A stretch of DNA of 64,000 bases from CAVQGM01 sp963712065 (GCA_963712065.1 CAVQGM010000002.1:62001-126000); one strand, 5' to 3'; counted from the stretch's first letter, positions 28,453-37,309 are shown. Numbers and translations: made by a program. The notes: generated by a model not told the origin, from the letters alone.

Positions 28453-29297
28453 TTGCCGGTGAGGGTCTTGCCGGTGACCCGACCTTCGGCCGCCAACTTC
28501 AGCAGATGCGCGTGCACCGAGTAGCGGGCGACGGGATGCAGTTCGGCGGGCACGTCGGCGTAGACCTGTTCGACCAGCGTGTCGATCTTGGCCGTGCCGG
28601 CGGCGGCCAGCGCGTCGTGGATCTGCTTCTCTCGCTCGAGACGGTGCTCGATGTAGTGGTCGATCACCTCGCCGGGCTTGTCGATGACGTGCCCGTGGCC
28701 CGGCGCGATGGCTCGCAGGCGCAGCTTGCGGACCTTGGCGAGCGACTCGAGGTAGACGGCCATGTCACCGTCGGGCGGGCGGATGACCACGGTGGAGCCC
28801 TGCATGATGTGATCGCCGGAGAACAACGTGCGCTCTTCTTCGAGCATGTAGCAGAGATGGTTCGACGCATGGCCGGGCGTGTGATGCGCCGTGAGGCGGA
28901 ACTCGGTGGCCTCGATGCGATCGCCGTCACCCAGGCGCCGATCGACCTTCAGCCCGTCCTTCGACGAGAAGGCGAGCACCTCGGCCCCCGTGCGCTCCTT
29001 CAGCCCGGCGGCGCCGGGTGAGTGGTCGAGATGGGTGTGCGTGCACACGATCCAGCGGATGCGATCGCCACCGCACCCGGCGATCGAATCGAGGTGACCC
29101 TCGTCGTCGGGGCCCGGGTCGATGACCGCGATCTCGTCGATGCCGACCAGGTAGGTGTTGGTGCCCGGGCCGGTCATGATCCCGGGGTTGGGCGCCACGA
29201 TGCGCCGCACCAGAGGGCTGAGCGCTCGCGCCACACCGGCGACCAGTGGTGGCGGCTCTGGCACCTCGGCCAGATCGTCGGCGGACACGTCGGCCAT
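28437..29297 (-). CDS. MBL-fold metallo-hydrolase, LACTB2-like
   Basis: A 286-aa beta-lactamase fold hydrolase. Zinc ligands are in THTHLDH (H87, H89, D91, H92), then HHTPGHASNHLCYML, LFSGDHIMQ and APGHGHVID. A winged-helix tail (about 235-285, HPVARYSVHAHLLKLAAEGR) is characteristic of LACTB2-type enzymes. ATG 29297 lies 2 nt from the Nudix stop. It is part of the fxsA-nudix-MBL-flavin reductase run on the minus strand. Substrate unknown. Confidence 0.85.
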   Translation of the reverse strand: MADVSADDLAEVPEPPPLVAGVARALSPLVRRIVAPNPGIMTGPGTNTYLVGIDEIAVIDPGPDDEGHLDSIAGCGGDRIRWIVCTHTHLDHSPGAAGLKERTGAEVLAFSSKDGLKVDRRLGDGDRIEATEFRLTAHHTPGHASNHLCYMLEEERTLFSGDHIMQGSTVVIRPPDGDMAVYLESLAKVRKLRLRAIAPGHGHVIDKPGEVIDHYIEHRLEREKQIHDALAAAGTAKIDTLVEQVYADVPAELHPVARYSVHAHLLKLAAEGRVTGKTLTGKWSIA

Positions 29298-29299
29298 CC

Positions 29300-30199
29300 C
29301 TACTGCCCCGCCGACGCCTGCTCGGGCGCAGCCATGAGCTTGTTCATCGGCACGCCCGTCGGCAGGGACACGGGGACGACGTCGTCGTAGCCGGGATCGC
29401 CGGGGAGCACGATGCGATAGCCGCCACCGCCCTCGTCCTCGACGATGCGAGGGAGGATCGCCGGCACCTGCTCGATGGCCGCGGCCGCCGTCAACACGTC
29501 GTCGGCGGTTGCGAAGCGCGACAGCGATATCAGGGTGCGCATGGTGGGGAAGATCAGATCGAACTCGCCGGCCCGGTGTCGGGCCAGCGCGTCGTCGGGG
29601 CGGATCCAGAGGTTGGCGATGACCTCGTGGTCGTCGTGCAACGGCACCTGCGCCTCGGGCGCCCGGGCGACGAAGAACCGGGTGTCGTAGCGACGGGGCG
29701 CGCCGACCGGGGTGATCCAGTGGCTGAAGTAGTAGGTGTCGCCGACCGCGAGCTGCAGGCCTTCGTCGCGGCAGACCTCGACCAGCCGGCGCCGGCTCTG
29801 GTCGACGTCGTGGCGGTGCACCGCGAAACGGCCTTCGATCTCGGGCTCGTCGAACCGGATGACCTGGCCCCGACCGTCGCGGGCCAACAGCACGCCCGCC
29901 TCCTCGAAGCACTCGCGGATGGCCGCCACCCAGAAGGCGAGGCCCCCCCGCTCGACGCCGAGCTGGGCCGATGCCTGGCGATCGCTGCGCCCGGCGCACA
30001 CCGGTTCGAGGTCTTCGTGACGATCGTGGTCGTCGACCGCTCCACCGGGGAACACGTAGGCCCCGCCGACGAAGTCGGAGTTGAGGTTGCGCCGGAGCAT
30101 GAAGACCTCGAGGCCGTCGATGCCGTCGCGCAGCAGCATGACCGTGGCCGCGTCGCGCAACGGCACGCTGGAGGAGTGATCGAGGTGTCGGAGGCTCAT
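29300..30199 (-). CDS. Nudix hydrolase
   Basis: A 299-aa protein with a slightly divergent Nudix box (AAIRECFEEAGVLL gives the R-E-x2-EE core) preceded by AYVFPGGAVDDHD. The length and the SSVPLRDAATVMLLRDG start fit the NUDT19-like / long Nudix group, which includes CoA-ester diphosphatases. ATG 30199 overlaps the repaired fxsA stop as ATGA. An uninterrupted frame joins it to FxsA upstream, but that is best explained by a one-base shift. Confidence 0.82.
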   Translation of the reverse strand: MSLRHLDHSSSVPLRDAATVMLLRDGIDGLEVFMLRRNLNSDFVGGAYVFPGGAVDDHDRHEDLEPVCAGRSDRQASAQLGVERGGLAFWVAAIRECFEEAGVLLARDGRGQVIRFDEPEIEGRFAVHRHDVDQSRRRLVEVCRDEGLQLAVGDTYYFSHWITPVGAPRRYDTRFFVARAPEAQVPLHDDHEVIANLWIRPDDALARHRAGEFDLIFPTMRTLISLSRFATADDVLTAAAAIEQVPAILPRIVEDEGGGGYRIVLPGDPGYDDVVPVSLPTGVPMNKLMAAPEQASAGQ

Positions 30200-30697
30200 G
30201 GCTCGTCGAGCTCGCGTCGGGGCCGGCGCCATTCGGGCGGCGTGACGTCGCCCACGTCGTGCACCTCGCCGCACGTCGTAGGCCCGGGCGAAGCCGAACG
30301 TGGCTCCCGGCCCGGCGTAGGTGCCTGCCGCCACGTCGAACCGGCGGCGGAAGCGTCGACTCAGGCCTGAGCGGGCCAGCGCCCGGGTGGGCGGCACCAA
30401 CAACACCAGCCCGACCAGATCGGTGACGAAGCCCGGGGTGAGCATGAGCGCGCCCGCCACGAGGATCAACAAGCCGTCGAGCAGCTCGTTGGCCGGCAGC
30501 TCTGCCCGGTCGAGCTGACGTTGGGCCCGGCGCCAGACACCGACGCCTTCCCGCTTGACCAGCCAGGCGCCGGTGATGCTGAGCACGACGAGCAGACCGA
30601 GCGTGGGCCACACGCCGAGCCACTGGCCGACCTCGATGATGACGTAGAGCTCGACGATCGGCACGATCAAGAAGACCAAGAGGAGTACGCCGACCAT
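30196..30697 (-). pseudogene. fxsA: FxsA-family membrane protein, one-base frameshift near its end
   Basis: A small membrane protein of about 166 aa with the FxsA core FLIVPIVELYVIIEVGQWLG, two to three hydrophobic segments and LMLTPGFVTDLVGLVLLVPP. Near 30262 a surplus base moves the end out of frame. When corrected, the tail reads EVHDVGDVTPPEWRRP and stops at 30196, overlapping the Nudix ATG as ATGA. Uncorrected, the frame runs straight into the Nudix protein. FxsA is linked to phage exclusion in E. coli; the general function is unknown. It is divergent from the hydrolase-tetR pair. Confidence 0.75.
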
Positions 30698-30742
30698 GGC
30701 GTCAATGCTACCGGCGGTCAGCCAGGAGACAGCTTTGACCTC

Positions 30743-30781
30743 TTGACAGCTTTGGCTAGTGCTATTAGCTTTATAGCTAAT
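30743..30781 (+). promoter_or_regulatory. Promoter with overlapping TetR-type operator
   Basis: A consensus -35 TTGACA (30743-30748) is followed at 17 bp by TAGCTT. Over the -10 region lies an 18-bp near-palindrome, ATTAGCTTTATAGCTAAT (30764-30781). The stretch is strikingly AT-rich for this genome. It sits upstream of the hydrolase-tetR operon, the expected place for autoregulation by the TetR protein at 31660. Confidence 0.6.
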
Positions 30782-30857
30782 CCATCTAGCTACGGGAGAC
30801 ACGAGATGACCTCTTCCCAAGTCTCAGACCCGTTCGACCACGATGATCGGCGAGACC

Positions 30858-31667
30858 ATGGCCACCACCTACGACCTCGTTCGTCCCGGCGGCACGCTGC
30901 GCTACGACCGGCAGGGCCGCGGCCCGCTCGTCGTGTGCCTGCCCGGCATGGGCGACACCCGTTCCGTCTACCGCTTCCTCGCACCCGAGGTCGCCCGGGC
31001 CGGCTTCGAGGTGGTCACCCTCGATCTGCGCGGCCACGGCGACAGCGACGCCACCTTCGAGGCCTACGACGACGTGGCCGCCGGCACCGACCTGGTCGCG
31101 CTCATCAACGAGCTCGGGCGTGGGCCTGCGGTCATCGTGGGCAACTCGATGGGCGCCGGCGCGGCGGCCTGGGCGGCGGCCGAGGCGCCAGACCTCGTGG
31201 CCGGCCTGGTGCTCGTGGGTCCGTTCGTGCGCAACGTCCCGACCTCGCTGTTGGCCCGGTTCGCGTTTCGGGCCGCGCTGCGCAAGCCGTGGGGTCCAGC
31301 CGCGTTCGCGACGTACTACCGGCGCTCCTACCCCGCCAGCCCGCCCGCCGACCTCGACGAGCACATCGCCGAGCTGCGCCGGGGTTGGCGCGACCGCGGT
31401 CGCTGGCGGGCGTTCGTCGCCACGACCCACACCAGCCACGCCCCGGTCGAGGCCCGCCTCGCCGAGGTGTCCGCCCCGACGCTCGTGGTGATGGGCGACG
31501 CCGACATCGACTTCGCCGACCCCGAGGGCGAGGCCCGCCTCGTCGCCGAGCGGCTCTCCGGCGAGCTGCTGATGGTGCCCGGAGCGGGCCACTACCCCCA
31601 GGCCGAGCGGCCCGAGGTCGTGACGCCTGCGGTCATCGAGTTCGCCACGCGGGTCACCCGTGCCTAG
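30858..31667 (+). CDS. Alpha/beta-fold hydrolase
   Basis: A 269-aa hydrolase. The oxyanion region is LPGMGDTRS, the nucleophile elbow GNSMGAG holds the catalytic serine, the acid is in VMGDADIDF and the histidine is in GAGHYPQAE. A cap domain with YYRRSYPASPPADL lies between. ATG 30858 is preferred over ATG 30843. It overlaps the tetR start by 8 nt and is probably controlled by that regulator. Substrate unknown. Confidence 0.87.
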   Translation: MATTYDLVRPGGTLRYDRQGRGPLVVCLPGMGDTRSVYRFLAPEVARAGFEVVTLDLRGHGDSDATFEAYDDVAAGTDLVALINELGRGPAVIVGNSMGAGAAAWAAAEAPDLVAGLVLVGPFVRNVPTSLLARFAFRAALRKPWGPAAFATYYRRSYPASPPADLDEHIAELRRGWRDRGRWRAFVATTHTSHAPVEARLAEVSAPTLVVMGDADIDFADPEGEARLVAERLSGELLMVPGAGHYPQAERPEVVTPAVIEFATRVTRA

Positions 31668-32253
31668 AGCCGGCCTCACCCCCGAGATCGTGGTGGCCGA
31701 GGCGGCTGCGGTGGCCGACGAAGTCGGGCTCGACCGCATGACCCTCGCAGCCATCGCCGAGCGTGTGGGGGTGGCCGTCCCCAGTCTCTACAAGCACGTC
31801 GACGGGCTCGACGCGTTGCAGCGACACCTGGCGGTGCAGGCCGTCGGTGAGCTCGGTCTGGCTCTGGCCAGGGCGACCGCGGGTCGCTCGGGCGGCGACG
31901 CGCTGCGCTCGCTGGCCAAGGCCTATCGGCACTACGCCACCGTGCACCCCGGCCGCTACGCCGCCACCGTGCGAGCGCCCGAGCCCGACGACCCCGAGCA
32001 TCTCGCCGCGGCGGACGCCGTGCTCGAGATCGTGGGGGCGGTGCTCGCCGGCTACGGGATCAAAGGCGACGACACGATCGACGCGGCCCGGGCGCTGCGC
32101 AGCGCGCTGCACGGTTTCGTGGCGCTCGAGGCGGCCGGCGGGTTCGGACTGCCCCGCCGGATCGATCGCAGCTTCGACCGCATGGTCGACGGTCTCGACG
32201 TGGCTCTCACCGGCTGGCCCACGGCGCGGCCGCGGCCCCGACGACCGGCGTGA
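31660..32253 (+). CDS. TetR family transcriptional regulator
   Basis: A 197-aa TetR protein. The N-terminal HTH shows LAAIAERVGVAVPSLYKHV, and the C-terminal part is a WHG-type ligand domain (LRSALHGFVALEAAGGFG). GTG start at 31660 lies inside the end of the hydrolase gene, so the two are co-expressed. It is the likely ligand of the operator at 30764-30781. Confidence 0.88.
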   Translation: MPRAGLTPEIVVAEAAAVADEVGLDRMTLAAIAERVGVAVPSLYKHVDGLDALQRHLAVQAVGELGLALARATAGRSGGDALRSLAKAYRHYATVHPGRYAATVRAPEPDDPEHLAAADAVLEIVGAVLAGYGIKGDDTIDAARALRSALHGFVALEAAGGFGLPRRIDRSFDRMVDGLDVALTGWPTARPRPRRPA

Positions 32254-32292
32254 TTGCTGTGCCCCGGGCGAGCACGCGCGTGAGCGAAGGGC

Positions 32293-32336
32293 GCGTTCTC
32301 GGGTGCCGGTCCCCCCGAACTGGCACCCGAGAACGC
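32293..32336. terminator. Hairpin between convergent tetR and whiB
   Basis: A perfect 15-bp stem (GCGTTCTCGGGTGCC and its complement) with a 14-nt loop lies between the convergent stops. There is no clear T-run on either side. Confidence 0.65.
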
Positions 32337-32349
32337 CGCGCCAGCGCTG

Positions 32350-32613
32350 TCAGCCGGCCCGCTGGGCGAGCAGCTGCTTGCGCTCCACCTCGTTGAGCCC
32401 TCCCCAGATGCCGTGCGGCTCCCGGATGCTGAGGGCGTACTCGAGGCAATCCTTTTGAACGGAACACTCGGAACAGATCTCTCTGGCCCGATTCTCGCGC
32501 AGGAGCTTCTCCTCCTTGCGCTCGAACTGGGGCGGCGGAAAGAACACCGCAGCCTGCGGTCCCCTGCACGCAGCCTTCAGCTGCCAGGAATCTTCGACTC
32601 GCTGTGCGCTCAA
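32350..32613 (-). CDS. WhiB family [4Fe-4S] transcriptional regulator
   Basis: An 87-aa actinobacterial WhiB protein. The four cluster-binding cysteines are C16, C47, C50 and C56 (C-x30-C-x2-C-x5-C), followed by the turn motif GIWGGLNEVER and a basic end. It is a redox- or NO-sensitive partner of the sigma factor. TTG start at 32613, preceded by AAGGGGG. Its position near the ArsA/Get3 pair recalls the neighbourhood of mycobacterial whiB4 and Rv3679-Rv3680, but the exact WhiB subgroup is not clear. Confidence 0.92.
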   Translation of the reverse strand: MSAQRVEDSWQLKAACRGPQAAVFFPPPQFERKEEKLLRENRAREICSECSVQKDCLEYALSIREPHGIWGGLNEVERKQLLAQRAG

Positions 32614-32873
32614 CGCCGTTCCCCCTTTCCCTGCCGACCCTACAACCCGTCATTTGGCCGAAACAAGGGGTCACAACACGTTCGTCAGACCTAATTCGGC
32701 GACGCAACCGCAGGTCACAGGGGGTGAACCGGCCAGACGGGGCCGATGTCGGCTGCAATGGCGCCCCCGCCAGGTCGCAGAACACCGCGAATTACGACGT
32801 GGTGATTTACCGACTATGGACCCGTACCGAGTCGCCGACCTCAGCGGTCGGCCTGCCCGCCGGGCTCAGTCTG
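32614..32873. other. Intergenic region upstream of whiB
   Basis: 260 bp between the whiB start and the NfeD stop, with no convincing gene. On the minus strand a weak promoter-like pair (TTGTTT, then TAGGGT about 18 bp on) lies some 40 bp before the whiB start. Nothing else is recognised. Confidence 0.4.
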
Positions 32874-34175
32874 TCAGCGAGGCGAGTCGGGCTGTTTCGG
32901 GCGCCGCTCGCGGTAGTCGCGAGCCGCACCCTCTTCGGGCTCGACCTCGAGCACCAGACCCTCGATGCCCACCACTCGCACCCGATCGAGCTCGTCGATC
33001 GGGGTGGCCCGGTTGGTGTAGGCCCGCCACAGCGCCTCGCGAATCTGCACGACGCCGTCGGGCGAGATGTCGGTGACCGCCCGGCCCAGCTCCCCGAGCA
33101 TCCACTCACGCCCGATGGTGGGAGTCGAGAACCGGGTGCGCACCATCGAGGGCATGCCGGCCACGAAGGCGAGCACCACGCCGACGATGCCGGCCAGCAG
33201 CGTGACCCACGACAACGACAGCCCGTCGTAGAGGGTGAACGAGCCGATCACGAAGGTGACCACGCCCACGCCGGTCCAGAAACGCGGCACTCCTGTCTGC
33301 ACGTCGATGGCGAACGCGATCATCGAGAGACAGATCAGACCGATGCCCCACCAGTTGGTGGGCAGCACGGCCAGTCCGTAGCACGCCAGCACGAACGCGC
33401 CGGCACCGACCACGCCGGCGACACCGACGCCCGCGGTGAACAGCTCGAACACGATCAGGCCGAGCCCGAACGCCAGCAGGAGATAGGCGACCGCGGGGCT
33501 GGCGACGGTGTGCATGAGCTGGTCGAGCAGCGACAGCTGGCCGAACCGCACGAGGGTGACGGGCTCGCGGCGGGTCTGGCCGTCCTCGGTGGTGATCTCA
33601 CGGGTCTCGACGCCGGGCAGGTTCACGATGAAGTCGCCGATCGTGGGGCCGCTCAGGGTGGTGAGGCCGAACTCGGCGGCCTCGGTGTCGTTGAGGGTGC
33701 GATCGCGGATGAGGTCGAGGCGGGCCTGGTCGAGCTCGGGGTTGTCGAGCGTGCCCGCGTCGCCGACCTTGGTGCCGGGCGCCATGGCCAGCTCGTCGGC
33801 GATGCCGACGAGCTGGGCCGAGGCGCCGGTGAGCTGGGACCCGCTCGGCCCGATCCAGAGGTCGACCGGCACCGGCGAGGCCGCGATGGTGTCGATGAGG
33901 TCAGACAGGCGCTCGGACGACACGACCGAGCCGGTGCTGTCGATCTGCAACACCAACGCGGTGGCCCCGGCTCGGCCGGAGTCGAGCACCGACTGCTCGA
34001 TGAAGTCGACCAGCACGGGGTCGAGCAGGCCGCTCACCTTCACCACGTCGACGATGCCGACATCGGCGGGATCGGGGGCCTCGTCCTGCGCACCGGCGGG
34101 GGACGCGGCCAACAACATGGCCCCGACGGCCACGAGAAGAATCCCGCTGATGGATAACCTGCGCACGACGTGCAT
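32874..34175 (-). CDS. NfeD-family / ClpP-class membrane protease-like protein
   Basis: A 433-aa protein with a signal peptide (ISGILLVAVGAMLLAASPAGA), a crotonase/ClpP-like domain (about 40-220), four to five membrane helices (about 240-365) and a C-terminal OB-fold NfeD domain (GREWMLGELGRAVTDISPDG). Such proteins are associated with stomatin-type membrane organisation. The catalytic serine could not be placed with confidence (VLQIDSTGSVVSS region). ATG 34175. It is divergent from the ArsA pair with about 30 nt between starts. Confidence 0.82.
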   Translation of the reverse strand: MHVVRRLSISGILLVAVGAMLLAASPAGAQDEAPDPADVGIVDVVKVSGLLDPVLVDFIEQSVLDSGRAGATALVLQIDSTGSVVSSERLSDLIDTIAASPVPVDLWIGPSGSQLTGASAQLVGIADELAMAPGTKVGDAGTLDNPELDQARLDLIRDRTLNDTEAAEFGLTTLSGPTIGDFIVNLPGVETREITTEDGQTRREPVTLVRFGQLSLLDQLMHTVASPAVAYLLLAFGLGLIVFELFTAGVGVAGVVGAGAFVLACYGLAVLPTNWWGIGLICLSMIAFAIDVQTGVPRFWTGVGVVTFVIGSFTLYDGLSLSWVTLLAGIVGVVLAFVAGMPSMVRTRFSTPTIGREWMLGELGRAVTDISPDGVVQIREALWRAYTNRATPIDELDRVRVVGIEGLVLEVEPEEGAARDYRERRPKQPDSPR

Positions 34176-34205
34176 CCGGATCTCGGTGCCTCCGAGGGGA
34201 AAAGC

Positions 34206-35171
34206 TTGGACCCTGCGCAATTCTTCGCAGCATCTCGCGTGCTCATCGTGGCCGGGAAGGGCGGGGTCGGCAAAACCACGGTGAGCGCGTCGGTGGCCAG
34301 CGCGGCGGCGGCCGCCGGCCTCTCGACCCTCGTCATCGAGGTCGAGGGCAAGAGCGGGCTGTCGACCCTGTTCGGCCAGCCGCCGTTCGACTACCACGAG
34401 GCCACCCTGTCGGCGGGCGGCGGGCCTGGAGGCGCGGCCGACGTCCGGGCCCGCACCCTGACCCCCGACGACGCCCTGCTCGAGTACCTCGAAGACCACG
34501 GGATGAATCGCATCTCGCGTCGTCTCGTGACCACCGGCGCCCTCGACGTGGTGGCCACCGCCGCGCCCGGCATCAAGGACATCCTCATCCTCGGCAAGGT
34601 GAAGCAGCTCGAGCGGGAGGGTCGGTTCGACCTGATCGTGCTCGACGCGCCGGCCGCGGGGCACGCCATCTCGTTCCTACGCTCGGCCAGCGGCCTGCTC
34701 GACGCGGTGAGCGTCGGTCCCATCAACACCCAGGCCCGCGATGTGATGGAGATGCTCGCCGATCCCACTCGTTGCCAGGTGGTGCTCGTCACGCTGCCCG
34801 AGGAGACACCCGTCAACGAGCTGGTCGACACGGCCTACAGCCTCGAAGACGAGGTGGGCTTGAGCCTGGGGCCGGTGGTGGTGAACGGCCTCTACCCCGA
34901 GGTGCCGGGCATCGACACCGATCCGGACGAGGCTGCCCGGCAGGCCGGCGCGTTCCTGCACGCGGGCGAGGCCGACGCGTTGCGGGCCGCGGCGCGCTTT
35001 CGGCGCCACCGCGCCGCGCTCCAGGACGAGCAGCTCGCCCGGCTGGCCGAGCGCCTGCCGCTGCCCCAGATCCACCTGCCGTTCGTGTTCACCGCCGACC
35101 TCGGGCCACACGACCTGGACGCGCTGGCGGCGGCCTTCACCGCCGGCGTCGAGGAGCTCGTCGGCCTGTGA
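34206..35171 (+). CDS. ArsA/Get3-family ATPase, first of pair
   Basis: A 321-aa ATPase with the deviant Walker A motif AGKGGVGKTT (about residues 16-25) and LIVLDAPAAGHAISFL as the switch region. TTG 34206 is preferred, with a GAGGGG site upstream; the GTG at 34170 would overlap the divergent NfeD start. Paired ATPases of this kind in mycobacteria (Rv3679-Rv3680) are reported to form a complex linked to glycerol and NO stress. The stop overlaps the next start as GTGA. Confidence 0.87.
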   Translation: MDPAQFFAASRVLIVAGKGGVGKTTVSASVASAAAAAGLSTLVIEVEGKSGLSTLFGQPPFDYHEATLSAGGGPGGAADVRARTLTPDDALLEYLEDHGMNRISRRLVTTGALDVVATAAPGIKDILILGKVKQLEREGRFDLIVLDAPAAGHAISFLRSASGLLDAVSVGPINTQARDVMEMLADPTRCQVVLVTLPEETPVNELVDTAYSLEDEVGLSLGPVVVNGLYPEVPGIDTDPDEAARQAGAFLHAGEADALRAAARFRRHRAALQDEQLARLAERLPLPQIHLPFVFTADLGPHDLDALAAAFTAGVEELVGL

Positions 35172-36556
35172 CGCTGCGCGCCCGACCCGACACCGATCTC
35201 CATCAGCTCCTCACCGACAACGACGTCGTCGTGTGCACGGGAAGCGGCGGCGTGGGCAAGACCACGACGGCGGCCGTGATGGCGCTCGAAGGGGCGCGCG
35301 TGGGCCTGCGCACCTGCGTGGTCACCATCGACCCGGCGCGCCGGCTGGCGAACGCCATGGGTCTCGAGGGCCTCACCAACTCACCCACCCAGGTCGACGG
35401 CCCGTGGCCGGGCGAGCTGTGGGCCCTCATGCTCGACACCAAGAGCACCTTCGACGACCTCGTGGTGAAGCACGCCGAGACACCCGACCAGGCCGAGAAC
35501 ATCCTCGGCAACCGCTTCTACCGCAACATCTCCGGGGCGCTGTCGGGCACCCAGGAGTACATGGCGATGGAGAAGCTCTACGAGTTGCACGAGAACAGCC
35601 AGTTCGACCTGGTGATCGTGGACACCCCGCCCACCCGCAACGCGCTCGACTTCCTCGAAGCGCCGCGCCGACTCACCCGCTTTCTCGACCATCGGCTCTA
35701 CCGGGTGCTGATGGCGCCGACGCGGGGCATCGTGAAGGCCGTCAACCTGGCCGCCCAGGCATTCCTGCGCACCGTGTCGAAGGTGGTGGGCGGCGACGTG
35801 GTGCGCGACGCCATCACCTTCTTCCAGGCGTTCGACGGCATGGAGCAGGGGTTCCGCGACCGGGCCGCCAAGGTGCTCGAGCTGCTCACCCACGACAAGA
35901 CCGCGTTCGTGCTCGTCACCGCACCGCGCGCCGACGTGGTCGACGAGGCGAGCTACTTCGCCGAGAAGCTGGCTGAGGCCGACATCCCGGTGCGCGCCCT
36001 CATCGTCAACCGCATGCACCCCCGATTCAGCGACGCGTCGCCCGACGCCATGCGCGAGCGAGCGCGCACCCTCGCCGGCACCGATCTCGGCGGGCTCTAC
36101 GCCAACCTGGCCGACTTCCTCGCGGTGTCGAACCGCGAGGAGGCCCACCTCGCCGGGCTGGCCGACAAGGTCGCACCCGCTCCGGTGGTGCGGGTGCCGT
36201 TCCTGCAGACCGACGTGCACGACCTCGACGGCTTGGCCGAGGTCGGCCGGCACCTGTTCGGCCGCGCGGGCCTGACGATCGCTCAGGCGGTCTCGTCGCT
36301 CGGGTTGAGCAGCGCTTGCACGGCTTCGTCGACCGTCTCGGTGACCGGCACGATGCGATCGAACCCGGTGGTGTGCAGCAGGCGGGTGAGCGTGGGTCGG
36401 CTGCACGCCACCGTGACCTCGCCGTCGGCCTCGCGAGCGCGGCGGATGCCACCGATGAGCGCTCCCAGGCCGGCGGAGTCCATGAACGGCACTTCGGAGA
36501 GGTCGATCAGCAGCCGGGGCGCCGACGCCAGCTCGGCCAGCGTCTCGCGGAACTGA
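35168..36556 (+). CDS. ArsA/Get3-family ATPase, second of pair (run-on C-terminus)
   Basis: An ATPase with Walker A TGSGGVGKTTT, the switch motif VIVDTPPTRNALDFL and the family regions VVTIDPARRLANAMG and FFQAFDGMEQGFRDRA. GTG 35168 overlaps the first gene. The frame as it stands continues to 36556 (462 aa) and covers most of the antisense STAS gene. A TGA in the next frame at 36273-36275 would end the protein near 368 aa if one surplus base nearby were removed. The expected end is therefore about 36275, and the tail after FGRAGL is probably not real. Confidence 0.85.
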   Translation: MTLRARPDTDLHQLLTDNDVVVCTGSGGVGKTTTAAVMALEGARVGLRTCVVTIDPARRLANAMGLEGLTNSPTQVDGPWPGELWALMLDTKSTFDDLVVKHAETPDQAENILGNRFYRNISGALSGTQEYMAMEKLYELHENSQFDLVIVDTPPTRNALDFLEAPRRLTRFLDHRLYRVLMAPTRGIVKAVNLAAQAFLRTVSKVVGGDVVRDAITFFQAFDGMEQGFRDRAAKVLELLTHDKTAFVLVTAPRADVVDEASYFAEKLAEADIPVRALIVNRMHPRFSDASPDAMRERARTLAGTDLGGLYANLADFLAVSNREEAHLAGLADKVAPAPVVRVPFLQTDVHDLDGLAEVGRHLFGRAGLTIAQAVSSLGLSSACTASSTVSVTGTMRSNPVVCSRRVSVGRLHATVTSPSASRARRMPPMSAPRPAESMNGTSERSISSRGADASSASVSRN

Positions 36557-36636
36557 CCCACGGTGTAGGCGTCGAGCTCGCCGACGGGGCGACACAGCGT
36601 GTAGTCGTCGGCATCCTGCACGTGGATCTCGAGCAT
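36283..36636 (-). CDS. STAS-domain anti-sigma factor antagonist
   Basis: A 117-aa STAS protein of the SpoIIAA/RsbV type. The phosphorylatable serine is S54 in VPFMDSAGLGALIGG. It would compete with a sigma factor for an RsbW-like kinase when unphosphorylated. A candidate kinase is encoded at 8758, not adjacent. ATG 36636. Its stop is convergent with the ArsA pair. Confidence 0.9.
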   Translation of the reverse strand: MLEIHVQDADDYTLCRPVGELDAYTVGQFRETLAELASAPRLLIDLSEVPFMDSAGLGALIGGIRRAREADGEVTVACSRPTLTRLLHTTGFDRIVPVTETVDEAVQALLNPSDETA

Positions 36637-36725
36637 CAGGCGACTCTACCCAACCCCCGCGACCATCCGGAACGCCGTCCCGACGGGTTGTCGACCCGCG
36701 GAGACGCATCCACTAGCCTGCCGAC

Positions 36726-37160
36726 GTGCCGACGGTCCTGCTTGCCACCGACGCCGACTGGGTGTTCGACGAGGTCGACGCGGCGCTGTCCGACCCCGAA
36801 ACCGAGGTGCACCGGGTGCACACCGGCGTCGAGGTCGTGCCGGCGATCCGCCGGATCGAGCCCGATCTGGTCGTGCTCGATCTGCAGATCGGCAACATGG
36901 GCGGGATGGCGGCGTGCATGGCCATCCGCAACGAGGAGGGCGCCGATCGGCTCCCGATCACCGCGGTGCTGATGTTGCTCGACCGGGCCGCCGACGTGTT
37001 CCTCGCCCGCCGAGCCGACGCCGACGGCTGGCTGGTCAAGCCTCTCGACTCGTTCCGCCTGCGCAAGGCGGCCAAGGTGCTGCTCGACGGCTACAGCTAC
37101 TTCGAGGGCGTCGACGACGAGACCAGCCTGCGCACCGACGAGGCCATCGTCGAGGCCTGA
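36726..37160 (+). CDS. Receiver-domain protein (single-domain response regulator)
   Basis: A 144-aa CheY-like receiver with D52 as probable phospho-acceptor (LVVLDLQIGNMGG) and the conserved lysine in WLVKPLDSFRL. The N-terminal acidic pair is reduced to TDAD, so activation may be non-canonical. There is no output domain. GTG start at 36726. The output partner is unknown; it may act on the adjacent STAS pathway, but this is only proximity. Confidence 0.8.
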   Translation: MPTVLLATDADWVFDEVDAALSDPETEVHRVHTGVEVVPAIRRIEPDLVVLDLQIGNMGGMAACMAIRNEEGADRLPITAVLMLLDRAADVFLARRADADGWLVKPLDSFRLRKAAKVLLDGYSYFEGVDDETSLRTDEAIVEA

Positions 37161-37230
37161 GCCGACCACCCCGGGGCCGAGCCGCCGTTCGGACATCTCC
37201 TGTGGGTCGGGTACCATCAACCGCTTGCCA

Positions 37231-37307
37231 CGGGGTGTAGCGCAGCTTGGCAGCGCGCTTCGTTCGGGACGAAGAGGCCGTGGGTTCAAATCCCGCCACC
37301 CCGACCA
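37231..37307 (+). tRNA. tRNA-Pro (anticodon CGG)
   Basis: A complete cloverleaf: acceptor stem CGGGGTG / CACCCCG, anticodon stem-loop CTTCG-TTCGGGA-CGAAG with anticodon CGG, and T-loop GGGTTCAAATCCC. Discriminator A and an encoded CCA end at 37307. Confidence 0.96.
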
Positions 37308-37309
37308 GC

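Noticed and set aside
29300..30697. A natural FxsA-Nudix fusion protein
   Set aside because: A one-base correction near 30262 gives FxsA a normal tail and an ATGA overlap with the Nudix start, the usual spacing in this genome.
36283..36556. The C-terminal tail of the second ArsA frame as real protein
   Set aside because: It lies antisense to a well-conserved STAS gene, has no ArsA homology and disappears with a one-base correction.
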